Assembly: GCF_039523415.1 (NCBI RefSeq)
Contig: NZ_BAAAFG010000013.1
Location: 1 to 64,000, forward strand
Direction of reading: 5' to 3'
Source of the DNA: Gangjinia marincola
GTDB lineage: Bacteria; Bacteroidota; Bacteroidia; Flavobacteriales; Flavobacteriaceae
DNA length: 64,000 bases
The number at the start of each line of letters is the position of its first letter. Position 1 is the first letter of the stretch. The position numbers were made by a program, and so were the translations under genes. This document shows, piece by piece, positions 9,001 through 17,438 of this stretch. The notes below the pieces were generated by a model. The model was given only the letters and a program-made list of their open reading frames with translations. It had not been told where the DNA came from and made no database searches.

Positions 9001-11208
9001 ACTGAATCCTGTAGTACCGAAATTATTACCTTATCTAATGTAGCATCCATAGAATTACTCAAAGGCGTTACCTATGTTGATGCAAATAACGATGGAATCA
9101 TTAATGCAGGAGATGAATTATCTTATGATTTTACAGTAACTAATACCGGAGACCTGGAAGTGACCAACCTTAGTATTGACGATGCAGATATTGGTCAAAC
9201 CGGTATTGTAGTATCACCATCAACATTAGGTGTAGATGAAACCGGCACAGCAACTGCGACTTATGTGTTAACTCAGTCAGATATAGATGCTGGTGAATTT
9301 TGTAATTCTGCTATTGCCATTGGATCAAGTACTCAGGGAACAGTAACTGATGTTTCAGATTCTACCAATCCATTAGATGGTCCCGGGAATAATGACGAAA
9401 CCTGTTGGTTCGCTGCTGCGATAAGCATTGTAAAATCTGGGGTTTTAGTTGATGCCAACAACAACGGGGTGGTAGATGTAGATGATGTGATTCAATATAC
9501 TTTGACAGTAATTAATAACGGAAGCGAAGATTTAACTTCTATACAAGTCGAAGATCCTCTGTTAGGAGGAGACATAGGATCACCTTTTAACCTCGCAGTA
9601 GGAGAAGAGTTTACTCTACCTATACAAATTTATGGATTAGAACAAAGTGATATTGAGGAAGGTGAGGTATGTAATATCGCCAGTGTAGAGGGTGTTTCTT
9701 CTCCATCAAACATCAACGTAAGTGATGAGAGTAATGAAGTGTGCATTGATCTGGATGATGGCTTTATTTCTTCTATAGTGCTTGTAAAATCAGCAACAGT
9801 ATTATTAGGCGATGACAACACATTAAATGCGGGTGATCAGATTCAATATACCTTTACCGTGACCAATACTGGTGGTACGAACATCTCTAATATTGAACTT
9901 GATGATGCAACGATCAATTTTGAAAATATTAGTGTGGCGGGATCACTAGCTCCCGGTGTAAGTGCTGAAGTAAGTACAGATGCTTCAACAAACTATATCA
10001 TCATACAGGAGGATATAGATGCTGGTGAATTCTGCAATACAGCTGTAGCGGAAGGATTTGATCCTGATGGAATCAGTGTAACCTCTGAAGCTAGCATATG
10101 TACTCCACTAGAATTAGTTACCGGGATTGTCCTTGAAAAGGGAAGCGTTCTCAATGATGAAAATGGCGACGGGCTAAGTCAGCCGGGAGAAACCATTGAC
10201 TATACGTTTACGGTGACCAATACGGGTGATGCTCCATTAGCAGATGTCATCATTTTAGATCCACTCTTTGAGGTGACTAACGACATTATCTTTGGTCCCT
10301 TTAATTTAAACCCCGGAGTAGCAGAAACGTTTACGCTATCCTATACTCTCCAACAAAGTGATATTGATGTCGGTGAGGTAGTAAACTCGGCTACCGCAAT
10401 AGGAATTTATCTGAATGAAGATGTTCAAGATGTTTCTGACTCAACCAATGATAATGATGGTGATGAAGATGATGACCCCACGGTTACTCCTTTATTAATT
10501 GAGAATGGGCTGGCTCTACTCAAATCAGGAGTATATGTAGATACTGATGAAAATGAAATGGTCAATGTAGGTGATCAAATCAATTATCAATTCACGCTAA
10601 CCAACACGGGTAATACGACCTTGTTTAATATTGTCATTGATGATGTTGATGATATTAATGTTTCCATTGAGGTAGGAACACTGCTTCCGGGTGAGATATT
10701 TACGTCAGAAGAAATCCTTTATTCACTCGTTCAGGCTGATCTTCAAGCGGGAGAAAAAGTCAACTCTGCAACTGCTACTGGTTTCAACACCAATGGTGGA
10801 TCGGTAGAAGATGTTTCAGACTCTACAAACCCGGCTGACGATACAGGCGAAGATGATGATCCTACCGTAGTGCTACTTGACGTGCCAGATGATGTCATTT
10901 TCTATAATGGTATCACACCAAACGGAGACGGAATTAACGATGTGCTTATCATTGAGAACATAGAAAACTTCCCCAGTAACAATTTGAAAATATTTAATCG
11001 TTGGGGTGTGTTGGTATATGAAGCCGAAGCATACGGCTCTATTGAAGATGGAGAGCGCATAGAGTTTGACGGTACCAGTGACGGTCGTATCACTATTGCA
11101 AAGAATGAGAAGTTGCCAACTGGCACATATATTTACATTTTTGAATATGTGGACTTTTTAGATAGAACTAGAGAACTAACAGGATTCATTTATATCAATG
11201 CAGATTAA
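6070..11208 (+). CDS. Giant T9SS type B adhesin with SdrD B-like and DUF7507-type repeats
   Basis: 1712 residues. An N-terminal hydrophobic segment (about 13-32) serves as signal sequence. Three SdrD B-like (Cna-B type) domains start near residues 47 (GNIFQDLNNNKIKDPGEPG), 161 (GCVYIDENGNGIFDVG) and 281 (GIVFNDINFNGIQDVGEPG). Ten DUF11/DUF7507-type repeats run from about 387 to 1605. The C-terminal ~105 residues are a type B sorting domain (ITPNGDGINDV, KIFNRWGVLVYE, LPTGTYIYIFEY). Unlike the adhesin at 1-2852, most repeats carry a cysteine pair (VCN or FCN near the end of the fold and a second Cys just before the next repeat). Expected role is a very long surface fibre or adhesin. The stop lies 11 bases inside the longest version of the next gene. 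Confidence 0.92.
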   Translation: MRKKYFKLTSTYSLVYVIILIAAIGSLFSYASKQQRNSFAVTGTLTGNIFQDLNNNKIKDPGEPGFANIDVQITDVNDVEQTVVTNSLGNWTAVVPAGETVVDIQDFDQDEVDAGVVFPTVLDSDFPQNGLTLTLGADPKTVTVTEGGSLNTGPVGYAVLGCVTGCVYIDENGNGIFDVGIESTVAGATVIIDPDDPLIEDFFEITDANGIWEACTVPGNISALVVTNTGTPNIDPDSDVTQGVNPSQTIIVAGQTIFFGDDNNGDGVGDAKVGFFPPEFGTSTGIVFNDINFNGIQDVGEPGIPGVSVSIEVISGPGNNNFVQTNDEGVWTVDLEPGTYTSDVVEVTVDIGCPNQVLRSIDSDALVDIVVDDEETFAGFDGFFCPVPEIDLQKFGDYVDTNGDGGVSVGDAIEYTFTVTNTGNRQLSNITIDDVLVPVSGGPIALLPGESDTTTFTATYFITAADIDAGEVCNIATVTGFTPETFEVQDTVEEVCTATENLCETNLVKTGVLVDDGDGEITTNDVIEYTFEVTNTGDQLITGVSITDGMLGLTNAFVSPSTLAPGETGILGPVTYNIQQSDLNAGEVINNAEANWECQSGQTAIPSTDQEIVVLELNPQLTLLKGGQFVDDGNGQLDPNDVINYTFTVTNTGNVTIENAFIVDPLLDPTNPIIGPFDLPVGAFIEFNATNTGGVTTYSITPDDINAGVVCNQATVSGESPTDEPVSDVSDSVNIADDTGADDDITCTPLPPVGELDIIKFGTYVDFNNNGFVDVGDRIVYSFRVENIGNFPVFNITIDDDDIGITNLFVANELEPGDFRDVEDENTLFYEISNEDIAAGVFCNLATVNGETSEGTPVTDSDVLCTPLSISPAISIVKTGIYVDTDPVGVLNAGDLIEYTFTITNTGNVSLNNVVLDDPLLPNSPFTLPDLAPGEQIILSGSNDANYVYAIIENDITNGFVTNTACVNADDPTGSPVTESCSTEIITLSNVASIELLKGVTYVDANNDGIINAGDELSYDFTVTNTGDLEVTNLSIDDADIGQTGIVVSPSTLGVDETGTATATYVLTQSDIDAGEFCNSAIAIGSSTQGTVTDVSDSTNPLDGPGNNDETCWFAAAISIVKSGVLVDANNNGVVDVDDVIQYTLTVINNGSEDLTSIQVEDPLLGGDIGSPFNLAVGEEFTLPIQIYGLEQSDIEEGEVCNIASVEGVSSPSNINVSDESNEVCIDLDDGFISSIVLVKSATVLLGDDNTLNAGDQIQYTFTVTNTGGTNISNIELDDATINFENISVAGSLAPGVSAEVSTDASTNYIIIQEDIDAGEFCNTAVAEGFDPDGISVTSEASICTPLELVTGIVLEKGSVLNDENGDGLSQPGETIDYTFTVTNTGDAPLADVIILDPLFEVTNDIIFGPFNLNPGVAETFTLSYTLQQSDIDVGEVVNSATAIGIYLNEDVQDVSDSTNDNDGDEDDDPTVTPLLIENGLALLKSGVYVDTDENEMVNVGDQINYQFTLTNTGNTTLFNIVIDDVDDINVSIEVGTLLPGEIFTSEEILYSLVQADLQAGEKVNSATATGFNTNGGSVEDVSDSTNPADDTGEDDDPTVVLLDVPDDVIFYNGITPNGDGINDVLIIENIENFPSNNLKIFNRWGVLVYEAEAYGSIEDGERIEFDGTSDGRITIAKNEKLPTGTYIYIFEYVDFLDRTRELTGFIYINAD

Positions 11209-11209
11209 T

Positions 11210-12160
11210 ATGGCGACGATAAAGCAGATGAAAAATAGCGTTCTTGGAATAATAGTGTGTGTATGCTGTATACAACTGGCACACGCTCAACAGGATTCAC
11301 AGTACAGTCAGTACATGTATAACACCTTAAGTATTAATCCGGGATATGCAGGATCTAGAGAAGTGTTTAGTCTGGTAGGCTTACATCGTAGTCAATGGGT
11401 AGGTATCGATGGTGGTCCGGCAACTCAAACACTATCTGCTCATACTCCTATTGGGTATGGTAACATAGGATTAGGAGTTAATATTATGAATGATAATATT
11501 GGTCCGGCGACAGAGCAATATCTGGATATTGCAGGAAGCTATACCATTCAATTCAATTATAAATCAAAGTTAAGTTTTGGACTAAAAGCAGGTGGGCATT
11601 TGCTTAATGTAGATTATAGCGACGTTTCCACACAAATGGAGGATCCTGCATTATCAGAAGAAGCTGAAGTAGACAATAGGTTTGCACCACAAGTTGGGAT
11701 TGGATTTTACTACTTTACCGATAAATTTTACGCGGGATTGAGTTCTCCTAACCTATTAAAAACAAGACATTTTCAAGAGGCGGGTGATCTTTCATCATCT
11801 TCGGTTGCTGCAGAGCGTTTGCATTATTACTTTATTGCAGGTTCTGTATTTGATTTGACCTCAGATGTGAAATTCAAACCAACAATTCTTACAAAGGCAG
11901 TAGCAGGTAGTCCATTACAGATTGATGTATCGGCAAACTTCTTGCTGTATGATTCGCTTACCCTAGGAGCGGCATATAGACTGGATGCAGCTGCAACGGC
12001 ATTAGTTGGTTTTCAGTTTGTGGATTCGATGTATGTTGGATTTGCATATGATATTGATACGACAGATTTGCAAGAATATTCCGGGGGTAGTTTTGAGGTA
12101 ATGTTTAGGTATGAATTATTTAAACGTTATGATAAGATGGTTACACCGCGATTCTTTTAA
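11210..12160 (+). CDS. PorP/SprF family type IX secretion system outer-membrane protein (second copy)
   Basis: About 316 residues and a close paralogue of 2972-3907, sharing QDSQYSQYMYNTLSINPGYAG, LHRSQWVGIDGGPATQT and a barrel end of LFKRYDKMVTPRFF. Three starts are possible: ATG at 11198 (overlapping the adhesin stop), 11210 (one base after that stop) and 11228. The signal peptide MKNSVLGIIVCVCCIQLAHA begins at the last, so 11228 is also plausible. It presumably secretes or holds the adhesin encoded just upstream. Confidence 0.92.
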   Translation: MATIKQMKNSVLGIIVCVCCIQLAHAQQDSQYSQYMYNTLSINPGYAGSREVFSLVGLHRSQWVGIDGGPATQTLSAHTPIGYGNIGLGVNIMNDNIGPATEQYLDIAGSYTIQFNYKSKLSFGLKAGGHLLNVDYSDVSTQMEDPALSEEAEVDNRFAPQVGIGFYYFTDKFYAGLSSPNLLKTRHFQEAGDLSSSSVAAERLHYYFIAGSVFDLTSDVKFKPTILTKAVAGSPLQIDVSANFLLYDSLTLGAAYRLDAAATALVGFQFVDSMYVGFAYDIDTTDLQEYSGGSFEVMFRYELFKRYDKMVTPRFF

Positions 12161-12170
12161 TACCTATTAA

Positions 12171-14621
12171 ATGGGAATGAAGTTTTCTACATATATATTA
12201 CTTATTGTCTTATTATTTTCGGCATTTACCGTTTCTGCACAAAGAGATAAGATTAAAAAGGCCGATGCTAAATTTAATGAGTACGCGTTTATTGATGCGA
12301 GAGAAATTTATCTTGAAGTAGCCAATAGTGGGTTCAAGTCGGTCAATCTCTTTAAGAAGTTAGGTGATTCATATTACTTTAATGGTAAATTTAGAGAAGC
12401 GGCCAAATGGTACGGTGAGTTATTTAAATTGGACAACTCTCCAGAGAAAGAATACCTATTCAAGTATGCTATCTCGTTAAAGAGTGTACAAAAATATGAA
12501 GAGTCTGATAAGATCATGGCTAAGTTTGAAAACTTACAAGACACTGATCGACGTGCAGAATTATTTCAAAAAGAACGAAATTATCTTGAGTTGATTGAAA
12601 TGCAGTCAGGCAAATTTGACCTCAAGCAAGTTGATATTAATTCAAGGCTTTCAGATTTTTCACCTACGTTTTTTGGTGATAAATTGGTCTTTTCCTCTAA
12701 CAGAGAGGTTGCTTCAACCTCAAAACGCGTTCATGAGTGGAACGAACAGGGCTTTTTAGATTTATATTACTCTGAGCGTAGCGAGGATAACTCATTGAGC
12801 GAAGATGTAGCCGAGTTTCCGGGAGATGTAAATTCTAAGTTTCACGAATCTTCTGCCGTATTCACTAAAGACGGAAATACGATTTATTTCACACGGAATA
12901 ATTATGACGGTAAATTACAGCGTAATGACGCAGGGTTTAACTTTTTAAAAATTTACCGTATAAAACGCAAAGAAGGGGGTAAATGGCAAAATCCCGTAGA
13001 ACTTCCTTTTAATAGTCAGGATTACAATGTGGCTCACCCTGCACTTAATGCTGATGAAACAAAGCTGTATTTTTCTAGCGATATGCCGGGCTCATTAGGT
13101 CAGTCTGATATCTTTGTAGTTGATATCGCAGAGGACGGCTCATTTGGGACTCCAAAAAATTTAGGCGATGCCATTAATACAGAAGGTAAAGAAACGTTTC
13201 CTTTTGTAAGCTCAACAAATGATTTGTACTTCTCTTCAGATGGTCATACAGGCCTGGGAGGATTGGATATTTTTGTCGCAAGTGTGGATGACGAAGGTAA
13301 TTTTGATGAGGTCTACAATGTAGGTCGCCCGGTAAATAGTCCTAAAGATGACTTTAGTTTTATTATTGATAAAGAGACCAATTTAGGATATTTCGCTTCA
13401 AATAGAGAAGGTGGATTAGGAGAAGATGATATTTATGGGTTTAAGCAAAAGGAAGTCTTAATTAAAGAGTGTAATCAATATTTGAGCGGTACGGTTACAG
13501 ATCCTGATTCTGATGAAGTAGTAGCTGCTGCAACTGTAGAGCTTTATGACGAGGAACTCAACTTGATCTCAAGCATGATTACTGACGAAAATGGATTTTA
13601 TGAGTTCAAACTTGAGTGTGATAAAAATTACATTATTCGCGTCGTTAAAGAAGGATTTGAAACAAAAGAAGAGATCATAGAAACCACTAATGAGTTTGAG
13701 CGTAAATTCTTCGTTCCTATTGATATGAAACGAGGGAGCGATTTAGGAGTAACTACCGCAAGACCAGGGGATGATTTGTTCAAATTATTACAATTAGATC
13801 CTATTTATTTTGACTTTAATAAAAGCAATATTAGACCGGATGCCGAAGTTGAACTACAAAAAATTATTGCAGTGTTGCGTTCATATCCCAGAATGCAAAT
13901 TGACGTTCGATCCCACACAGATAGTAAGGGCTATATAGGTTATAACGAAGATTTATCCAATCGTAGAGCCAAATCTACAATCAATTATATGGTTGAAAAA
14001 GGGATTGATCGTTCTAGGCTAAGTGGTAGAGGTTATGGTGAAGCTCAACTCGTCAACGAATGTTCAGATGGGGTCGATTGCACCGAAGATCAGCATCAAA
14101 AAAACCGAAGATCAGAATTTATTATTACAAACGACGATAATGAATTTGATGTAAGTAAAGCTACAGAGATTGTAAATGAGGTCATCGTGAACCAAGGTAC
14201 TCCCGTTGAAACTGAAAACACTTCACAACCTAGCGCTACAATAGATCCTGTAGTAAAGAATGATATTCCTGTTGTTGAGGTCAATACGTCAATCTCACAA
14301 AAAGATCAGCCTGTAACCCAAACAGAGACCACTCCTGTTCAACCCGTGGAAACTGTAAATCCAAATGATAGGTATAACTTTTCATCCTCTAACACTAAGG
14401 AAATATTTACTGTTCAAATAGCGGCTATAGGTAAACGTTCAACGAATCAGTTTGACTATTTAGGCAATGTATTTAACCATCAATATCAAGATGGATTTAA
14501 CCGATATTTCTCAGGTACATTTGCAACAAGAGAAGAAGCAAATAATTATAAACTTCAATTAAAAGATCAAGGCTTATCAGATGTCTTTGTGGTTGGTCTG
14601 CGGGGGCTTGAGCGTTTCTAA
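12171..14621 (+). CDS. PorE-like OmpA family protein with C-terminal SPOR-like domain
   Basis: 816 residues. It has the same layout as 3907-5895: signal peptide ending FTVSAQ, TPR helices to about 125, PD40 blades about 155-435, carboxypeptidase-regulatory-like domain about 445-530 and OmpA domain about 545-655 (YFDFNKSNIR, HTDSKGY, LSNRRA, RRSEF). It differs by a Thr/Pro/Val-rich linker (about 660-735) and a final ~75 residues resembling a SPOR fold (EIFTVQIAAIGKR ... FATREEANNYKLQLKDQGL). SPOR domains bind denuded glycan strands at division sites, so this copy may contact peptidoglycan through two domains. The SPOR assignment rests on pattern, not on a profile search. Confidence 0.88.
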   Translation: MGMKFSTYILLIVLLFSAFTVSAQRDKIKKADAKFNEYAFIDAREIYLEVANSGFKSVNLFKKLGDSYYFNGKFREAAKWYGELFKLDNSPEKEYLFKYAISLKSVQKYEESDKIMAKFENLQDTDRRAELFQKERNYLELIEMQSGKFDLKQVDINSRLSDFSPTFFGDKLVFSSNREVASTSKRVHEWNEQGFLDLYYSERSEDNSLSEDVAEFPGDVNSKFHESSAVFTKDGNTIYFTRNNYDGKLQRNDAGFNFLKIYRIKRKEGGKWQNPVELPFNSQDYNVAHPALNADETKLYFSSDMPGSLGQSDIFVVDIAEDGSFGTPKNLGDAINTEGKETFPFVSSTNDLYFSSDGHTGLGGLDIFVASVDDEGNFDEVYNVGRPVNSPKDDFSFIIDKETNLGYFASNREGGLGEDDIYGFKQKEVLIKECNQYLSGTVTDPDSDEVVAAATVELYDEELNLISSMITDENGFYEFKLECDKNYIIRVVKEGFETKEEIIETTNEFERKFFVPIDMKRGSDLGVTTARPGDDLFKLLQLDPIYFDFNKSNIRPDAEVELQKIIAVLRSYPRMQIDVRSHTDSKGYIGYNEDLSNRRAKSTINYMVEKGIDRSRLSGRGYGEAQLVNECSDGVDCTEDQHQKNRRSEFIITNDDNEFDVSKATEIVNEVIVNQGTPVETENTSQPSATIDPVVKNDIPVVEVNTSISQKDQPVTQTETTPVQPVETVNPNDRYNFSSSNTKEIFTVQIAAIGKRSTNQFDYLGNVFNHQYQDGFNRYFSGTFATREEANNYKLQLKDQGLSDVFVVGLRGLERF

Positions 14622-14640
14622 CATCTATTAAACTTTTCCA

Positions 14641-14676
14641 AAAAAACGTCTCTTATCTAAAGAGACGTTTTTTTTA
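14641..14676 (+). terminator. Intrinsic terminator after the second T9SS module
   Basis: Arms 14641-14654 and 14660-14673 (core CGTCTCTT/AAGAGACG) form a ~14-bp stem with a 5-base loop, followed by a run of T. It sits 20 bases after the OmpA/SPOR gene stop and before idi. Confidence 0.88.
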
Positions 14677-14707
14677 AATTAACTTCGTACCGATCTTAAC
14701 TTTTGTA

Positions 14708-15232
14708 ATGAATAAACTTGAAGAACAAGTCATTTTGGTAAATGAAAATGATGAGCAAACTGGAATTATGCCTAAGCTTGAAGCTCATGAAAAAGGAGTG
14801 CTTCATCGTGCATTTTCTGTGTTCATTTATAATGATAAGGGTGAGTTAATGCTTCAGCAGCGTGCAAAAAGCAAATATCATTCGCCAGGCTTATGGACCA
14901 ATACCTGTTGTAGTCATCAACGGGTTGGTGAGGATAACATTTCCGCAGGTAAAAGAAGACTTGAGGAAGAAATGGGTTTTACAACTTCATTAGAAAATAT
15001 TACTTCATTTATATACAAAGCGCCTTTTGATAATGGATTAACAGAACACGAATACGATCATATTCTAGTGGGATATTATCAAGATGCGCCAAAGGTTAAT
15101 CCCAAAGAGGTTGAAGATTGGAAGTGGATGAAGTTAGAAGATGTTAAAAAGGATATCTCACTAAATCCAGATGTTTATACCGCCTGGTTTAAAATCATTT
15201 TTGATAAATATTATAATTATATCGCAGCGTGA
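14708..15232 (+). CDS. idi: Isopentenyl-diphosphate delta-isomerase (type 1)
   Basis: 174 residues, a typical type 1 IDI (Nudix fold). It interconverts IPP and DMAPP and so supplies the C5 units for isoprenoids, including the carotenoids encoded at 31-39 kb and quinones. Visible motifs: LHRAFSVFIYN, the catalytic-cysteine region WTNTCCSH, and the Nudix-like Glu segment RRLEEEMGF; a second conserved Glu pair is in LTEHEYDHI. The stop overlaps the start of the next gene (GTGA), so it heads a compact four-gene run. Confidence 0.96.
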   Translation: MNKLEEQVILVNENDEQTGIMPKLEAHEKGVLHRAFSVFIYNDKGELMLQQRAKSKYHSPGLWTNTCCSHQRVGEDNISAGKRRLEEEMGFTTSLENITSFIYKAPFDNGLTEHEYDHILVGYYQDAPKVNPKEVEDWKWMKLEDVKKDISLNPDVYTAWFKIIFDKYYNYIAA

Positions 15233-15639
15233 GAGTGACCGTACATAGAAAAGCTCATTTTAATGCTGCTCATAGGTTATTTAGAAAAGATTGGAGCGAT
15301 CAGAAAAATACTGAAGTATTTGGCAAATGCAGCAATCCTCATTACCATGGACATAATTATGATTTAATTGTTTCGGTTACAGGTGAGGTAGATGCTGAAA
15401 CAGGTTACCTGATTGATTTAAAGATTTTGAAAGATCATATCAAGTTCGAAGTTGAAGATTACATGGATCATAAAAATTTAAACGAAGAGGTTGAGGAGTT
15501 CAAAACTCTAAATCCCACAGCAGAACATATTGCGTATGTTATTTGGAATAGACTGCGCAATAAATTAGAAAGTGCATTAGACTTAGAAGTGAAACTGTAT
15601 GAGACTCCGCGTAACTTTGTAACTTACCGCGGAGAATAA
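15229..15639 (+). CDS. 6-pyruvoyl tetrahydropterin synthase / QueD family protein
   Basis: 136 residues. Zinc-binding histidines are seen in FNAAHRL and in YHGHNY, with the catalytic Cys in FGKCSNPHYHGHNY. That spacing resembles eukaryotic-type PTPS (FGKC..NP.GHGHNY) more than E. coli QueD. Members convert dihydroneopterin triphosphate to 6-carboxy- or 6-pyruvoyl-tetrahydropterin, the first for queuosine and the second for biopterin-like cofactors; sequence alone does not settle which. The start is GTG, overlapping the idi stop; another GTG is two codons later. The stop overlaps the next ATG (TAATG). Confidence 0.9.
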   Translation: MRVTVHRKAHFNAAHRLFRKDWSDQKNTEVFGKCSNPHYHGHNYDLIVSVTGEVDAETGYLIDLKILKDHIKFEVEDYMDHKNLNEEVEEFKTLNPTAEHIAYVIWNRLRNKLESALDLEVKLYETPRNFVTYRGE

Positions 15640-16097
15640 TGGGGTTAAACGTTGGAGACAAAACACCTCATTTTATAGCGGTTGATCAAAGAGGAGAGAC
15701 ATTTGACAGTAAAACGCTCATAGGTAAGAAGATAGTAGTGCTGTATTTCTATCCTAAAAATTTCACACCGGTATGTACCGCAGAAGCATGTTCCTTTAGG
15801 GATCAATACGAAGACTTTACAGATTTTGGAGCAGAGGTAATAGGTGTTAGTGCAGATAAACCATCCTCTCATCAAAAATTTTCGAAAAAATATACGATTC
15901 CTTTTCTATTTTTGTCTGATAAGGATAGAGCGTTAGCAAAAAAGTTTGGCGTAACATCATCTTTATTAGGATTGCTCCCTGCGCGAGAGACTTTTGTTAT
16001 TGACCGCCAGGGCGTGGTTAGATTAAGATTTAGTAGTATGGGAGCTAAAGAACACATTAGGAAAGCACTAAAAGTCGTTAAAAATTTACATGAGTAG
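15639..16097 (+). CDS. bcp: Thiol peroxidase / peroxiredoxin, Bcp-PrxQ type
   Basis: 152 residues. It carries the peroxidatic Cys in NFTPVCTAEACSF, with the resolving Cys five residues later as in Bcp/PrxQ, preceded by VLYFYPKNFTP; the later Arg is in LPARETFVID. It reduces hydrogen peroxide and organic hydroperoxides using thioredoxin. It overlaps both neighbours (TAATG with the upstream gene, 8 bases with manA), which suggests co-translation. Confidence 0.95.
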   Translation: MGLNVGDKTPHFIAVDQRGETFDSKTLIGKKIVVLYFYPKNFTPVCTAEACSFRDQYEDFTDFGAEVIGVSADKPSSHQKFSKKYTIPFLFLSDKDRALAKKFGVTSSLLGLLPARETFVIDRQGVVRLRFSSMGAKEHIRKALKVVKNLHE

Positions 16098-17067
16098 ACC
16101 TGATTTATATCCACTGAGTTTTAATCCTATTTTAAAGGATAAGATTTGGGGTGGTTCAAAGCTTAGGATAGTATTGGGTAAGAATTCATCAGACCATTGC
16201 GGAGAAAGTTGGGAGTTAAGTGGAGTAGATGGCAATAGTTCAATTATTGCTAATGGACCCCTAAAAGGAAAATCGCTCAAAGAGGTAATTGATTTATACA
16301 AAGGTAAACTGGTAGGTGAGAAGGTGTATGCAAAATTTAAAGATCAATTTCCGTTATTGATTAAGTTTATTGATGCAAAGAAAGATCTTTCCGTTCAACT
16401 TCATCCAGATGATAAGCTTGCGCTTAAGAAGCATAACGCTTTTGGAAAGACAGAAATGTGGTACGTGATGCAGGCAGATCCAGGAGCTAAGCTTATAGTA
16501 GGTTTATCAAAGAAAGTTACTAAAGAAGAGTATAAGCAGCACGTAACAAAAGGCACAATTCAAGAGGTACTACAAGAGCATGAGGTTAAATCCGGGGATT
16601 GCTTTTTTATAAGTCCTGGTTTGATTCACGCTATTGGGAGCGGAGTTCTGTTAGCTGAAATTCAACAGACCTCAGATATCACTTACAGAGTTTACGACTA
16701 TGATCGGAAAGATAGTCAAGGTAAATTTCGTGAGCTTCATCAAGAAGAGGCTTTAGAAGCGATGGACTTCAACCACCCTGGAAACTACAAGATTCAGTAT
16801 CATATTAAGGAGAATACTGCGGTGTCTTTGGTTGAAAATGAATATTTCAAAACCAGTGTTTATCATATCAAAGGTGAAACAGATAGGGATCTCTCTAATA
16901 CAAATTCATTTGTAATCCTTATTGGAATAGAAGGCTTGACACATATCAACGTTGATCAAACCTATAGATTGGAGTTGCAAAAGGGACAAACTCTACTTAT
17001 TCCTGCAACCTCGAGAGGGATTAGTTTAAAAAGCGAGGAATCAAAACTCTTACAGGTCATTGTATAG
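16090..17067 (+). CDS. manA: Mannose-6-phosphate isomerase, class I
   Basis: 325 residues of the short bacterial class I type. Metal-site residues appear in the cupin motif LSVQLHPDD and in KTEMWYVM, then FFISPGLIHAIG, and the substrate-region motif EIQQTSDITYRVYDYDR. It interconverts mannose-6-phosphate and fructose-6-phosphate, feeding GDP-mannose and surface polysaccharide synthesis. It is the last of the overlapping idi-PTPS-bcp-manA run. A -7-like element TATTTTTG (17076-17083) follows its stop. Confidence 0.96.
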   Translation: MSRPDLYPLSFNPILKDKIWGGSKLRIVLGKNSSDHCGESWELSGVDGNSSIIANGPLKGKSLKEVIDLYKGKLVGEKVYAKFKDQFPLLIKFIDAKKDLSVQLHPDDKLALKKHNAFGKTEMWYVMQADPGAKLIVGLSKKVTKEEYKQHVTKGTIQEVLQEHEVKSGDCFFISPGLIHAIGSGVLLAEIQQTSDITYRVYDYDRKDSQGKFRELHQEEALEAMDFNHPGNYKIQYHIKENTAVSLVENEYFKTSVYHIKGETDRDLSNTNSFVILIGIEGLTHINVDQTYRLELQKGQTLLIPATSRGISLKSEESKLLQVIV

Positions 17068-17113
17068 ATAATACGTATTTTTGCATTATACTAAGAAATA
17101 AGAATTCCAGAAC

Positions 17114-17380
17114 ATGGCAAATAAAAGAGAATTAAAAAAAGAATTAAATGATGTTTTCGCCAATATTATTGAAGCAGCGTATCTTCAAGAAGATTATGGA
17201 AAAAACGCAGATAATGCTAAGGTTGAAGAAATTGTAGATGAGTGTATCGACGCTTTTGATGCCTTGATAGCGCGCATTAATAAACGTGATGTTGAAGATT
17301 CAAAGAAACACTATAAGGACATTAGAAATGACTTTCAATCTAACGCTCAGCGTTTGGTGGAGAAGGTAAATAGTTTATAG
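17114..17380 (+). CDS. Small conserved helical protein of unknown function
   Basis: 88 residues, highly charged and predicted almost all helical (KRELKKELNDVFANIIEAAYL, then a Asp/Glu/Lys-rich segment). No signal peptide, membrane segment or catalytic motif is seen. The pattern recalls short cytoplasmic proteins found widely in Flavobacteriia with no assigned role. It has its own possible -7 element (TATTTTTG, 17076-17083) and a terminator directly after it, so it is probably a single-gene unit. Confidence 0.75.
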   Translation: MANKRELKKELNDVFANIIEAAYLQEDYGKNADNAKVEEIVDECIDAFDALIARINKRDVEDSKKHYKDIRNDFQSNAQRLVEKVNSL

Positions 17381-17395
17381 TAACATTAATTTAAG

Positions 17396-17438
17396 AACGG
17401 TCATCTGGAAGAAGTTTTATTTTAGGTGACCGTTTTTT
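17396..17438 (+). terminator. Intrinsic terminator after the small conserved gene
   Basis: AACGGTCATCT (17396-17406) pairs with AGGTGACCGTT (17424-17434), giving an 11-bp stem with one G-U pair, a 17-base loop and a T-run. It lies between convergent genes and its T-run touches the stop of the minus-strand gene at 17437. Confidence 0.75.

Noticed and set aside
1..11208. Regular ~350-400 base periodicity suggesting a DNA tandem repeat or CRISPR-like array
   Set aside because: The periodicity comes from diverged protein repeats; nucleotide identity between units is low and there are no identical short repeats with unique spacers.
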